Below the pieces are notes generated by a model. It worked only from the letters and a program-made list of their open reading frames with translations, did not search any database and was not told where the DNA came from. Made by a program: the position numbers and the translations under genes. This document shows positions 33,436 to 41,939 of a DNA stretch of 64,000 bases, piece after piece (the stretch's first letter is position 1; the number at the start of each line of letters is the position of its first letter). Source of the DNA: Pedobacter nyackensis (GTDB taxonomy: Bacteria > Bacteroidota > Bacteroidia > Sphingobacteriales > Sphingobacteriaceae); contig NZ_FWYB01000003.1 of the NCBI RefSeq assembly GCF_900176505.1, forward strand, positions 310,001 to 374,000. Direction: 5' to 3'.

Positions 33436-34425
33436 TTATTTTATAATAACATAGTGCCCTCCATTTTTCTTCCATTTAGCTTCCATTACTATACATAGTT
33501 TACTTAAAGTCTCTTCTAGCGGATCTGTCATGTTCAGATTTCCATAAAATGTTTTTTCAGAGAAATCTGCGTCAAGCTGAATTTTAATGTTGTACTGGTT
33601 TTCGAGGTCTCTTGCAACTTCTTCGAGGGTTGTTCCATTATATTCGTACAGGCCTAATCGCTTATTTAGGAATGTTGCAGCATCAGGAAAGTCTACTTTT
33701 GTGATACTCGATGTGGCTTTATCAATAATAATTCGTTGATTGGCAGTTATGGTATCCCTGCTGGTATTGTTTTGGTCATTTAGCGTCACAGCTACTTTAC
33801 CGGTAACAAGGGTTATATTTATCGTATGTTGTTGCGTAAATGCAGTAACATTAAAGCTGGTGCCCAGAACGGTTGTGCTAACGTCCCCACTTTTAATGAT
33901 AAAGGGATGTTTTGCATCATGGCTTACTTCAAAAAAGGCCTCGCCATCAAGGGACACAAGCCTTTCAGTACCTGAAAATTTATCGGGATAACCAAGTTTA
34001 CTGTTCGGACTTAGCCATACTTTTGTGCCGTCGGCCAGTTGTAATTGCATGCGTTTGCCGGAAGCATTTGCAAATTGATACTTAGGATTGGGATTGAGTA
34101 ATCCTGTAATAGCTGATTTGTAAAAATAGATTCCTGTAAAGATTAAAAGCGTGGCAGCAACACCAATCCACTGCTTTAAACCAAAAGAAGATCTTCTGGT
34201 TGGAGCGATTCTGATTTCTTTAGCTGCTGTTTGAAGGAAAGGAGGAATCAGACCTGTTTCAGGTAGGGCGTTGGTTTGATCCCAGGTGTTTGACATTAGC
34301 GCCATCATTTCCTCATCGCTATGGCCCTTGTCTAACAGCGCAAAGAACGCTTTAAGTTCTGCAGCGTCACACTGATTGTTTAAGTACAGGTTGTATAAGT
34401 GTTTAAATTGCTCTTTTTCTTCCAC
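33436..34425 (-). CDS. FecR-family anti-sigma factor
   Basis: A 329-residue membrane relay. The cytoplasmic region (1-85) is followed by a transmembrane helix (about 86-102). The periplasmic FecR domain carries MQLQLADGTKVWLSPNSKL and GEAFFEVSHDAKHPFIIKS. A C-terminal DUF4974 domain (about 255-329, YEYNGTTLEEVARDLENQYN) should contact the STN domain of the TonB receptor. The start codon is GTG (34423-34425). It lies 69 bases after the sigma gene and 183 bases before the receptor gene. Confidence 0.94.
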   Translation of the reverse strand: MEEKEQFKHLYNLYLNNQCDAAELKAFFALLDKGHSDEEMMALMSNTWDQTNALPETGLIPPFLQTAAKEIRIAPTRRSSFGLKQWIGVAATLLIFTGIYFYKSAITGLLNPNPKYQFANASGKRMQLQLADGTKVWLSPNSKLGYPDKFSGTERLVSLDGEAFFEVSHDAKHPFIIKSGDVSTTVLGTSFNVTAFTQQHTINITLVTGKVAVTLNDQNNTSRDTITANQRIIIDKATSSITKVDFPDAATFLNKRLGLYEYNGTTLEEVARDLENQYNIKIQLDADFSEKTFYGNLNMTDPLEETLSKLCIVMEAKWKKNGGHYVIIK

Positions 34426-34494
34426 GATTTAATAATTAGGCGGCTGCGGTTAGGCTGCCCGTTTATTACAATACAATTGAAAAAGGAGGGGGGA

Positions 34495-35103
34495 CTAGTT
34501 GGAATGAAAATAATTTGAAGACGCAATGATAAAACACACTATACTTCCATGCTTGCCTACATAACTGCGAATAAATTTTGTAGCTTCTACCATGTGGTTT
34601 TTTACGGTGTTTTTAGAAATGTTCAGTTGCTCAGCAATCTGATCATGCGTCATTTCTTCATTCCGGCTCATATGATAGATGATTTTCTTTTGAGGAGGCA
34701 AGAGGGCAATAGCTTCATTATAGGTTTTTAACAGCTCTTTTTGCAGTAAGTTGTCCTCGGTAGTATTGCGGATAGCTTCGATGTACTGGAATACCTCATC
34801 TTGCAGACTTTTTTCACGTGCTACTTTTTTAAGGTGATTCAGTACGTGATTCAGTGTGATCTTTTTAATGTAAGCACTGAAATTTAAATCCGTATTGATT
34901 TGTTCTTTTTTTTGCCAAAGCCTAATGAAAACCTCCTGAACAATCTCTTCTGCGGTTTCGGGGGATTTGCATAAGTTGGAGGCATAAGCATACATTTTGC
35001 TCCTGTATTGGTTATAGATTTGCGCAAACGCCAATTGATCGCCGTTTCTGACTTTGGTCAGCAGCTCAATATCTTCAGCGGTATCTGATGGTTCTGTATA
35101 CAT
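34495..35103 (-). CDS. RNA polymerase sigma-70 factor, ECF (FecI-like)
   Basis: A 202-residue ECF factor with region 2 (RNGDQLAFAQIYNQYRSKMY, AEEIVQEVFIRLWQKKEQI) and region 4 (LPPQKKIIYHMSRNEEMTHD, QIAEQLNISKNTVKNHMVEA), plus the hydrophobic C-terminal tail (GSIVCFIIASSNYF) of Bacteroidota FecI homologues. With FecR, TonB receptor and DUF4249 in order behind it, it completes a surface-signalling cassette. The promoter is not obvious: no TAnnTTTG element was found upstream, which fits another sigma factor or autoregulation. Confidence 0.94.
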   Translation of the reverse strand: MYTEPSDTAEDIELLTKVRNGDQLAFAQIYNQYRSKMYAYASNLCKSPETAEEIVQEVFIRLWQKKEQINTDLNFSAYIKKITLNHVLNHLKKVAREKSLQDEVFQYIEAIRNTTEDNLLQKELLKTYNEAIALLPPQKKIIYHMSRNEEMTHDQIAEQLNISKNTVKNHMVEATKFIRSYVGKHGSIVCFIIASSNYFHSN

Positions 35104-35174
35104 TAAAATCTATTGCACTCAATGTTAAATAAATTTTTCTACACAAAAAAATCAGGAACCGTATGCTTTGCCTT

Positions 35175-36296
35175 TTACCTGCCTGTGAGGTCGACTGTGA
35201 AGCTGTCAAATAAGCTTGGCTGTTGCGATCCTTCCAGTCGATTTTGACGGGATAGGGTATAATAATCTCCTTTTATGGTAAAGCTGAATGGATTCTTTTC
35301 AATGGCTATTTTTAGGAAGCCATGCTTGTTGTCGCAATAATTATCTAATTGTACATGGTTTAGTATTGGGCTTTGCGTATCATATGCCGGATCAGTAGGA
35401 TCAGCTAAAGTGTGCAATTCATCAAATCCACCAGCTCCGGCAACTACAAATGGAACCGTTTTTCCATCAATGTAATGTTTGCTAAACCTTTGGTAATTGT
35501 GTACATGTCCGCTAAAAACGATATCGGGTTTTACACCTGCTTCTTTAAATGCGGATTCAAGGAACTCAATCATATTTAAACTGGAGCCATGGTTGGTGTC
35601 GGCAGAGTAAGGGGCATGGTGCAGACTTACAATAATGGCTTTTTCGGCACTGAGCTTTGCCGCGTTTTGCAATTCTTTAATAAACCAGCTGCGTTGTTCT
35701 TTTCTGATACTGCCATACTTAGGTACATTGGTGTATAACCCTATAATAGTGGCCAATGGGGCTTCCATCGTCCAATAAACATTGGGTTGTACCTGGCTCT
35801 TGCGTTGTGCGTCTTTACCAAAGTAAATGGTTTTCGGACAGATGTTGCAAAAAGCAGTATAGAAGGCTTCAAGACTATCGTAATGGTCCTCACTATCTGG
35901 GTTTATGTCGCTATCGTGGTTCCCTGCAATAGCATATATAGGTCCCGGATAGTTTTCAAAAGGAGATAAAAACTGTGCATCATAGTGCTCCGCTTCGCCG
36001 TAATGGTATACAATGTCGCCCAGGTGATATAAAAATGATGGCTGATCTTCGATAGCCTCTGCATACTGAGCTGCCATTTGGGTAACCACCTGATGTTGAG
36101 TGCTGGGAGTCCCTAATCCGCCGGTATCGCCGATCATATGGAAAACCATTTTCCTTTTATTTCCGGCATTAGGTACGTTTAGCCGGTAAGGGTAACTACC
36201 CGAAGGTTGCGGTAAAGACTGGAATTTATGAGCGTCATCAATCTGTTCTGTTTTTAAAACAGCGCTGTACAAGGTTTTAGTACTGATCATAACCAT
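35175..36296 (-). CDS. Metallophosphoesterase family protein
   Basis: Calcineurin-like phosphoesterase of 373 residues. All five metal motifs are visible in order: MIGDTGG, LGDIVYHYGE, AGNHDSD, SLHHAPYS and FSGHVHNYQR. The C-terminal part and the SGHVHNYQRF segment resemble purple-acid-phosphatase-like proteins. There is no clear signal peptide, so it may be cytoplasmic, or the N terminus may be mis-set: alternative ATG at 36290. Substrate unknown. It is transcribed alone, convergent on nothing near, and divergent from the effector-binding gene. Confidence 0.88.
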   Translation of the reverse strand: MVMISTKTLYSAVLKTEQIDDAHKFQSLPQPSGSYPYRLNVPNAGNKRKMVFHMIGDTGGLGTPSTQHQVVTQMAAQYAEAIEDQPSFLYHLGDIVYHYGEAEHYDAQFLSPFENYPGPIYAIAGNHDSDINPDSEDHYDSLEAFYTAFCNICPKTIYFGKDAQRKSQVQPNVYWTMEAPLATIIGLYTNVPKYGSIRKEQRSWFIKELQNAAKLSAEKAIIVSLHHAPYSADTNHGSSLNMIEFLESAFKEAGVKPDIVFSGHVHNYQRFSKHYIDGKTVPFVVAGAGGFDELHTLADPTDPAYDTQSPILNHVQLDNYCDNKHGFLKIAIEKNPFSFTIKGDYYTLSRQNRLEGSQQPSLFDSFTVDLTGR

Positions 36297-36418
36297 ATGC
36301 TTTGATTACAATAAAATTAAAACATCAATATTAAACCATTGTTAAGAAACTGATAAGAAGTAGCATTAAAAATATACACAATTATTTTAGGCTGCCATAA
36401 GGTTGTCACAGGCCTGGC

Positions 36419-36426
36419 TATATTTG
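36419..36426 (+). promoter_or_regulatory. Putative -7 promoter element for the effector-binding gene
   Basis: TATATTTG matches TAnnTTTG, 23 bases before the ATG at 36450. Confidence 0.4.
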
Positions 36427-36449
36427 GCGCTATAATAAAGTAAACACTA

Positions 36450-36917
36450 ATGAAGACAGAAAAAGAAACACTCAGTGCATTTCCTCTTATTGGAATTACA
36501 GTTAGAACAAGTAATGCTGAAGGGCATGCAGCTAAAGATATTCCTGAGCTATGGACGCGTTTCTGGGCAAGTAATGTTGCTGCGCAACTAGCAGGTAGGG
36601 TAGGCGATGACATTTATAGCGTGTATACGGAGTATGAAGGTGATTATACACAGCCCTATACAACGTTGATAGGTTATCGGGTAGAAAACCTGGATCATAT
36701 ACCTGATGGTTTTACAGGTTTAATGATTGAAGGGGGACCCTATTTAAAATATACAGTGAAAGGGAATTTGTTACAAGGTGCGGTATTTAATGCCTGGCAG
36801 GAAATATGGAATACCGACATTCCAAGGGCATATACAGCTGATTTTGAAATATATGGACCAGGTTCTCAAAATCCTCTGGATGCCGAAGTTGATATTTATC
36901 TGGCTGTTAAGTCTTAA
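36450..36917 (+). CDS. GyrI-like/effector-binding domain protein
   Basis: A 155-residue single-domain protein of the AraC effector-binding / GyrI-like fold, without a DNA-binding domain. The pattern FPLIGITVRTSNAEGHAAKD, IPELWTRFWASNVAAQLAGR, DDIYSVYTEYEGDYTQPYTT and the C-terminal FEIYGPGSQNPLDAEVDIYL is typical of integron-associated effector-binding proteins. These bind small hydrophobic molecules. Own promoter; the M13 peptidase gene 44 bases downstream also has one. Function beyond binding unknown. Confidence 0.85.
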   Translation: MKTEKETLSAFPLIGITVRTSNAEGHAAKDIPELWTRFWASNVAAQLAGRVGDDIYSVYTEYEGDYTQPYTTLIGYRVENLDHIPDGFTGLMIEGGPYLKYTVKGNLLQGAVFNAWQEIWNTDIPRAYTADFEIYGPGSQNPLDAEVDIYLAVKS

Positions 36918-36933
36918 CAGGTTTTTTTTTTGC

Positions 36934-36941
36934 TAAGTTTG
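36934..36941 (+). promoter_or_regulatory. Putative -7 promoter element for the M13 peptidase gene
   Basis: TAAGTTTG matches TAnnTTTG, 20 bases before the ATG at 36962. Confidence 0.4.
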
Positions 36942-36961
36942 GATGTACTAACTCATAACTT

Positions 36962-39007
36962 ATGGTAAAATTGAACAGATCAATAGGTATTCCGGCACTT
37001 GCAGGAACTATCTTATTCCTGGCTGCGTGCAGTAATTCGGACGTTAAGACGACTGAACTTCATTCGGGTATTATCCTTAAAAACATGGATACTACTGTTG
37101 CACCGGGTAATAACTTTACAGAATATGTAAATGGTACCTGGATGAAGAACACCAAGGTTCCTTCGGATAAAGCTTCTTTTGGTGCAATGGCTATTTTAGC
37201 TGATAAGACGCAGGATGATGTTAAGGCAATTATAGAAACTGCTGCAAAAAGTAATGCAAAAGACGGTTCTGAAGAACAAAAGATAGGTGATTTTTTCGAT
37301 TCTTATATGGATATGAAGACTCGTGATGCTGTTGGTTTAGCACCATTAGCTTCGGAGTTTAAGAAAATCGACGCGCTTACAGCCAATAAGGATCTTGCCG
37401 CTTATTTCGCTTATGCCAACAAGGTAGGCTTTAAAATCCCTTTCGGTCTTGGAGTAATGGAAGATTTCAAGGATCCAAAAAAATACATGTTGTATAGCTG
37501 GCAGGGAGGCCTAGGCTTACCTGATCGCGATTATTATTTGCTTACTGATGCTAAATCAAAAGACATTCGCGATAAGTATGTTTTGCATATTGAAAATATG
37601 TTAAAGATTGCCGGAATACCTGAAGCAGGTGCAAAAGCAAAGAGGATTATGGCTTTGGAAACCTTATTGGCTTCCAAGCATATGAAAAAGGAAGACACCA
37701 GGGATATGGCTGCTTTGTACAATAAGTATGCTATAAAAGATTTGAATAAGCTTCTTGCTGATTTTGACTGGAACATTTTACTTGCTGAGGGCGGTATTAA
37801 AGGTGTAGATAGTTTGGTGGTTACACAAGTAGCTTACACAAAGGATCTGACTTCAATTTTGAAAAATACACCAATTGATACCTGGAAAGAGTATTTGAAA
37901 TGGGGGGTGATTAATGGTTCTGCAACTTCATTAAATACAGCGCTGGATCAGGAGAACTTTAACTTTTATAGTAAAACGCTAAGGGGTGTTAAAGAAATGA
38001 AACCACAATGGCGCAGAGCTGTAGATGTTGTAAATAGTAATCTTGGCGAAATGGTTGGTAAATTATATGTTGAGAAACATTTCCCCCCTGCTGCTAAAGA
38101 ACGTATGTTGAATTTGGTGGAGAACCTTTTAAAAGCATATGAGTCGAGCATTAAAGAGCTTGACTGGATGAGCCCGGAGACTAAAAAACAGGCTTTAGTA
38201 AAGATCAGCAAGTTCACGCCAAAAATTGGTTATCCGGATAAATGGAGAGATTATAGCACTTTGAAAGTGGTTAAAGGTGATCTTTATGGAAACCAGGTGC
38301 GTGCTACTGAATATGAATACAACAGGACTATCAATAAATTGGGTAAACCGGTTGATCGCGCTGAGTGGGGTATGACTCCGCAGACAGTAAATGCTTATTA
38401 TAACCCGCCAATGAACGAGATTGTATTCCCAGCAGCAATTTTACAACCTCCATTCTTTGATATGAATGCTGATGATGCTGTGAATTACGGTGGTATTGGT
38501 GCAGTAATCGGACATGAGATTGGTCATGGTTTTGATGATCAGGGCAGTACTTTTGACGGCGATGGTGTGATGCGTAACTGGTGGACAAAGACAGATACTG
38601 AAGAGTTTAAGAAAAGAACGAGTGCATTGGTAGCTCAATACAGTTCCTTTAAAGTTTTTCCTGACCTGAATGTGAATGGCGATTTTACCCTGGGGGAAAA
38701 TATTGGTGACCTTGGTGGTTTGAGCATTGCATTAAGAGCTTATAATACAAGTTTAAATGCTAAGCCTGCACCGGTTCTGGATGGCTTTACAGGTGTGCAA
38801 AGAGTGTTTATTGGTTGGGGACAAGCCTGGTTAAATAAATCAACTGAAGAAAACCTGAGAACTCAGGTTGGAACAGATCCTCATTCACCTGCTCAATTTA
38901 GAGTAAATGGTGTGGTAAGGAATATACCTGAATTTTATACCGCATTTAATGTGAAACCTACGGATTCATTATATCTTGCTCCGGATAAAAGAGTGAAAAT
39001 CTGGTAA
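36962..39007 (+). CDS. M13-family zinc metallopeptidase (neprilysin/PepO type)
   Basis: Exported zinc endopeptidase of 681 residues with a lipoprotein signal (lipobox LAAC, cysteine about 23). The long N-terminal peptidase_M13_N domain fills about 40-420. The catalytic domain has NAYYNPPMNEIVFPAAILQ, the zinc site VIGHEIGHGFDDQG (HExxH), and GENIGDLGG carrying the third zinc ligand and aspartate. The family usually ends CxVW; here the C terminus is KRVKIW, consistent. It degrades peptides outside the inner membrane. Terminated by a strong hairpin. Confidence 0.95.
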   Translation: MVKLNRSIGIPALAGTILFLAACSNSDVKTTELHSGIILKNMDTTVAPGNNFTEYVNGTWMKNTKVPSDKASFGAMAILADKTQDDVKAIIETAAKSNAKDGSEEQKIGDFFDSYMDMKTRDAVGLAPLASEFKKIDALTANKDLAAYFAYANKVGFKIPFGLGVMEDFKDPKKYMLYSWQGGLGLPDRDYYLLTDAKSKDIRDKYVLHIENMLKIAGIPEAGAKAKRIMALETLLASKHMKKEDTRDMAALYNKYAIKDLNKLLADFDWNILLAEGGIKGVDSLVVTQVAYTKDLTSILKNTPIDTWKEYLKWGVINGSATSLNTALDQENFNFYSKTLRGVKEMKPQWRRAVDVVNSNLGEMVGKLYVEKHFPPAAKERMLNLVENLLKAYESSIKELDWMSPETKKQALVKISKFTPKIGYPDKWRDYSTLKVVKGDLYGNQVRATEYEYNRTINKLGKPVDRAEWGMTPQTVNAYYNPPMNEIVFPAAILQPPFFDMNADDAVNYGGIGAVIGHEIGHGFDDQGSTFDGDGVMRNWWTKTDTEEFKKRTSALVAQYSSFKVFPDLNVNGDFTLGENIGDLGGLSIALRAYNTSLNAKPAPVLDGFTGVQRVFIGWGQAWLNKSTEENLRTQVGTDPHSPAQFRVNGVVRNIPEFYTAFNVKPTDSLYLAPDKRVKIW

Positions 39008-39025
39008 GAGATCAGATAATTGCAC

Positions 39026-39065
39026 AAAAAAGGTCTATTCAGCTATGCTGAACAGACCTTTTTTG
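39026..39065. terminator. Bidirectional terminator
   Basis: AAAAAAGGTCT..TTCAGC and GCTGAA..AGACCTTTTTT arms with loop TAT, between the convergent peptidase and CBS genes. Confidence 0.88.
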
Positions 39066-39084
39066 TTGTTTGGTAAAGTATATT

Positions 39085-39513
39085 TTAACTACTGATGTAG
39101 TGTTCCAGCTGAGAAATGGTTTGTTGCTGATCTTCAATGATGAATTTCACTACGTCACCAATAGATACCATGCCATGTAGTTTGTCGGCCTCCAATACAG
39201 GTAAGTGCCTGATGTGTTTATCGGTCATAAGGCCCATGCAGAAATCAATGGTGTCTGATGGCAATACAGTAATGGGATTTGCAGTCATTACTTCTTGTAC
39301 AGCAGTATCAGCGGAAGACTTACCATGCAGGACGATCTTTCGGGCATAATCTCTTTCCGTAAAAATTCCTTTCAATTGCTGCCCTTCCATAACAAGGAGA
39401 GCACTAATGTTTTTTTCCATCATTACCTTCAACGCGTCTAAAACAGAAGTATGTTCGGATACCGAGAAAATCTGTGCCGATTTGGTGCTGAGAAGTTGTT
39501 TTACAGTCTTCAT
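39085..39513 (-). CDS. CBS-domain protein
   Basis: A 142-residue cytoplasmic protein made of a tandem pair of CBS domains: about 10-65 (SVLDALKVMMEKNISALLVM, GIFTERDYARKIVLHGKSS) and about 75-130 (VMTANPITVLPSDTIDFCMG, KLHGMVSIGDVVKFIIED). Pairs like this bind adenosine nucleotides and sense energy state. No fused effector domain. Close homologues are common in Proteobacteria and Bacteroidota; no partner is evident here. Confidence 0.92.
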   Translation of the reverse strand: MKTVKQLLSTKSAQIFSVSEHTSVLDALKVMMEKNISALLVMEGQQLKGIFTERDYARKIVLHGKSSADTAVQEVMTANPITVLPSDTIDFCMGLMTDKHIRHLPVLEADKLHGMVSIGDVVKFIIEDQQQTISQLEHYISS

Positions 39514-39625
39514 AAGAGATTCATTTTATTTAAAACCACTAATTCTATCGACCTCACCTCTTTCTTTAACAGGAAGAGAAATATATAGGAAATTTAACTA
39601 AAAAAACACAGAATTGCAATAGACG

Positions 39626-41134
39626 CTATAAAAACATTAAAATTTCCTCTACGTATTGCCTGTCGTTGGCCAATCTTGGAACCTTATGCTGTCCACCCAG
39701 CTTACCTTTCGATTTTAACCAGTTGTAAAAAGTGTTGGCTGGGGCAATATGTACTTTTGGTCTGCGTAACGCAAGATCTTTAAAGCGTTTTGCATCATAA
39801 TCTGAGTTTACCTCCCTTAGGGTCTGGTCGAGCACATCTACAAATCTTTCAAAATTATTTGGCTGCTGGTCAAATTCAATGATCCACTCGTGTCCACCCA
39901 CTTCTTCTCCTTTAAAATAAATCGGACAAGCGGTATAATCTTTAAATACAGCATTAGTCTCCGTGCATGCTTTGCAAATGGCTTGCTCGGCATTGTCGAT
40001 AATCACTTCTTCACCAAAAGCATTGATGAAATGCTTGGTTCGGCCTGTAATTTTAATGCGGTAAGGTGAAAGACTGGTAAACTGTACCGTATCGCCAATC
40101 ATATAGCGCCACAAACCACCATTGGTAGAGATAATAATGGCGTAGTTTTTATTCAATTGTACTTCATCGAGCGATAGCGTGCGTGGATGCTCGTCTTCAA
40201 TGTGTTCTAGTGGCAGGAATTCATAATAAATGCCGTAATCCAACATCAATAGCATCTCGTCAGAATTTGCTTCATCCTGGATGCCAAAGAAGCCTTCAGA
40301 TGCATTATAAGTCTCGAGATAATACATGTTGTTACATGGGATCAGTTCTTTAAACTGCTCCTTGTATGGCTTGAAATTCACGGCGCCATGGATATAAAGT
40401 TCAAGGTTTGGCCATACTTCCAGCAAATGCTTTTTGCCGGTCATTTCCAATACCTTTTTGGCCAGTACGATGGTCCATGTAGGAACCCCGGCAATGTTGG
40501 TTACATTCTCTTTGATGGTTGCTTCAGCCATTTTTTCCATCTTCTCCTCGTAATTGTCCATCAGGGCAATAGAGATGTTTGGCGTACGGTAATACTCGGC
40601 CCATACCGGCAGGTTTTTTATCAATACTGCCGAAAGATCGCCATAAAAGGAATCTTCATTGAGTTGGTTAATCTGGTGACTGCCACCCAGTACCAAACCT
40701 TTTCCGGTAAGGATTTGGTTATCAGGTCTGTTGTTGCAAAATATGGAAAGCATGTCTTTCCCTCCCTTAAAGTGACATTCCTGCAAAGATTCTTCCGATA
40801 CCGGAATAAATTTACTTCTGTCACTCGTGGTCCCTGATGATTTGGCAAACCATTTAATTTCTGATGGCCAGAGGATATTTTGTTCCCCTTTAAGCATCCG
40901 TTCGATGTAAGGCTTTAGGGTATCGTAATTTTGTATAGGTACTCTTTCTTTAAATTGTTGCGGGGTAAGGATAGAACGATAATCGTATTTCTGTCCCCAT
41001 TCCGTATATGCTCCACTGGATATCAGTTTATGAAACCATTCTTCCTGCACATCATGTGGATATTTTATAAAAAGCTCAATCTGGTGGACCCGCTTTTTCA
41101 TATACCACGTAAAAATTGAATTTACAATTGCCAT
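39626..41134 (-). CDS. GH3 auxin-responsive promoter family protein
   Basis: A 502-residue bacterial member of the GH3 family, ANL adenylating enzymes that in plants join amino acids to jasmonate or auxin. The ATP-binding P-loop-like KSSGTTSDRSKFIPVS (about 95-110) and later YNASEGFFGIQDE and YMIGDTVQFTSLSPYRIKIT motifs are present. It follows lptB by 21 bases, and the three genes recJ, lptB and this one are in one orientation. The acyl substrate and amine acceptor in bacteria are not established. No signal peptide, so cytoplasmic. Confidence 0.92.
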   Translation of the reverse strand: MAIVNSIFTWYMKKRVHQIELFIKYPHDVQEEWFHKLISSGAYTEWGQKYDYRSILTPQQFKERVPIQNYDTLKPYIERMLKGEQNILWPSEIKWFAKSSGTTSDRSKFIPVSEESLQECHFKGGKDMLSIFCNNRPDNQILTGKGLVLGGSHQINQLNEDSFYGDLSAVLIKNLPVWAEYYRTPNISIALMDNYEEKMEKMAEATIKENVTNIAGVPTWTIVLAKKVLEMTGKKHLLEVWPNLELYIHGAVNFKPYKEQFKELIPCNNMYYLETYNASEGFFGIQDEANSDEMLLMLDYGIYYEFLPLEHIEDEHPRTLSLDEVQLNKNYAIIISTNGGLWRYMIGDTVQFTSLSPYRIKITGRTKHFINAFGEEVIIDNAEQAICKACTETNAVFKDYTACPIYFKGEEVGGHEWIIEFDQQPNNFERFVDVLDQTLREVNSDYDAKRFKDLALRRPKVHIAPANTFYNWLKSKGKLGGQHKVPRLANDRQYVEEILMFL

Positions 41135-41155
41135 GTGTTGGGTTTTGAATAAGGA

Positions 41156-41890
41156 TTATAGGTTTTTTTTGCGGAGCACGAAATTTGATCCCAGGTATAC
41201 TCTTCTTACCATTTCATTAGAAGCAAGGACTTCTGGCGTGCCCGATTCGAGGATTTTACCTTCAAAAAGGAGGTAAGCCCTGTCGGTAATTGATAATGTT
41301 TCCTGAACATTATGGTCTGTAATCAATATCCCTATATTTCTTTGTTTCAGCTTTGCTACAATGGTCTGAATTTCCTCCACAGCAATTGGGTCTACCCCGG
41401 CAAAAGGTTCATCCAGTAATATGAAATTAGGATTTGCCGCAAGTGCCCTGGCTATTTCAGTTCTTCTTCTCTCGCCTCCTGAAAGTAGATCGCCTCTGTT
41501 TTTACGTACTTTATGTAAGCTAAACTCAGTAAGGAGCTCTTCCAGTTGGGCATGACGTTCTTCCTTGTTCATTGGAGTCATCTCCAGGATGGCCATGATG
41601 TTATCTTCAACAGATAGCTTCCTGAATACGGAGGCTTCCTGAGCAAGGTAACCAATGCCCTTTTGCGCCCTGCGATACATCGGATCTTTGGTGATGTCTT
41701 GGTCATCTAAATAAATAGTGCCCTCATTGGGCTTAATTAAACCAACAATCATATAAAATGAAGTTGTTTTACCAGCCCCGTTTGGTCCCAGCAGACCCAC
41801 AATTTCGCCCTGGCCTACACTAAATGAAACGTTGTTAACAACAGTGCGTTGTTTGTATTTTTTTATTAGGTGCTCAGCTCTTAATATCAT
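41156..41890 (-). CDS. lptB: LPS export ABC transporter ATP-binding protein
   Basis: ATPase of the LptB2FGC complex that extracts lipopolysaccharide from the inner membrane. The 244 residues carry Walker [11 protein letters not shown]-loop [11 protein letters not shown], signature [15 protein letters not shown], Walker [14 protein letters not shown] and H-loop [20 protein letters not shown] and the [11 protein letters not shown] stretch are hallmarks of LptB rather than of generic importers. It lies 49 bases after recJ and 21 before the GH3-like gene. No lptF, lptG or lptC nearby. Confidence 0.95.
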   Translation of the reverse strand: MILRAEHLIKKYKQRTVVNNVSFSVGQGEIVGLLGPNGAGKTTSFYMIVGLIKPNEGTIYLDDQDITKDPMYRRAQKGIGYLAQEASVFRKLSVEDNIMAILEMTPMNKEERHAQLEELLTEFSLHKVRKNRGDLLSGGERRRTEIARALAANPNFILLDEPFAGVDPIAVEEIQTIVAKLKQRNIGILITDHNVQETLSITDRAYLLFEGKILESGTPEVLASNEMVRRVYLGSNFVLRKKNL

Positions 41891-41939
41891 TTATAATTAT
41901 AGTTTTAGAATGCTGATTTTAGATTTCAGTATCCAATTC

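Noticed and set aside
36317..36613. Minus-strand frame of 98 codons upstream of the metallophosphoesterase region
   Set aside because: It overlaps antisense the start of the effector-binding gene and has low-complexity sequence.
40388..40837. Plus-strand frame of 149 codons inside the GH3-like gene
   Set aside because: Antisense shadow of a conserved gene; no start signals or family match.
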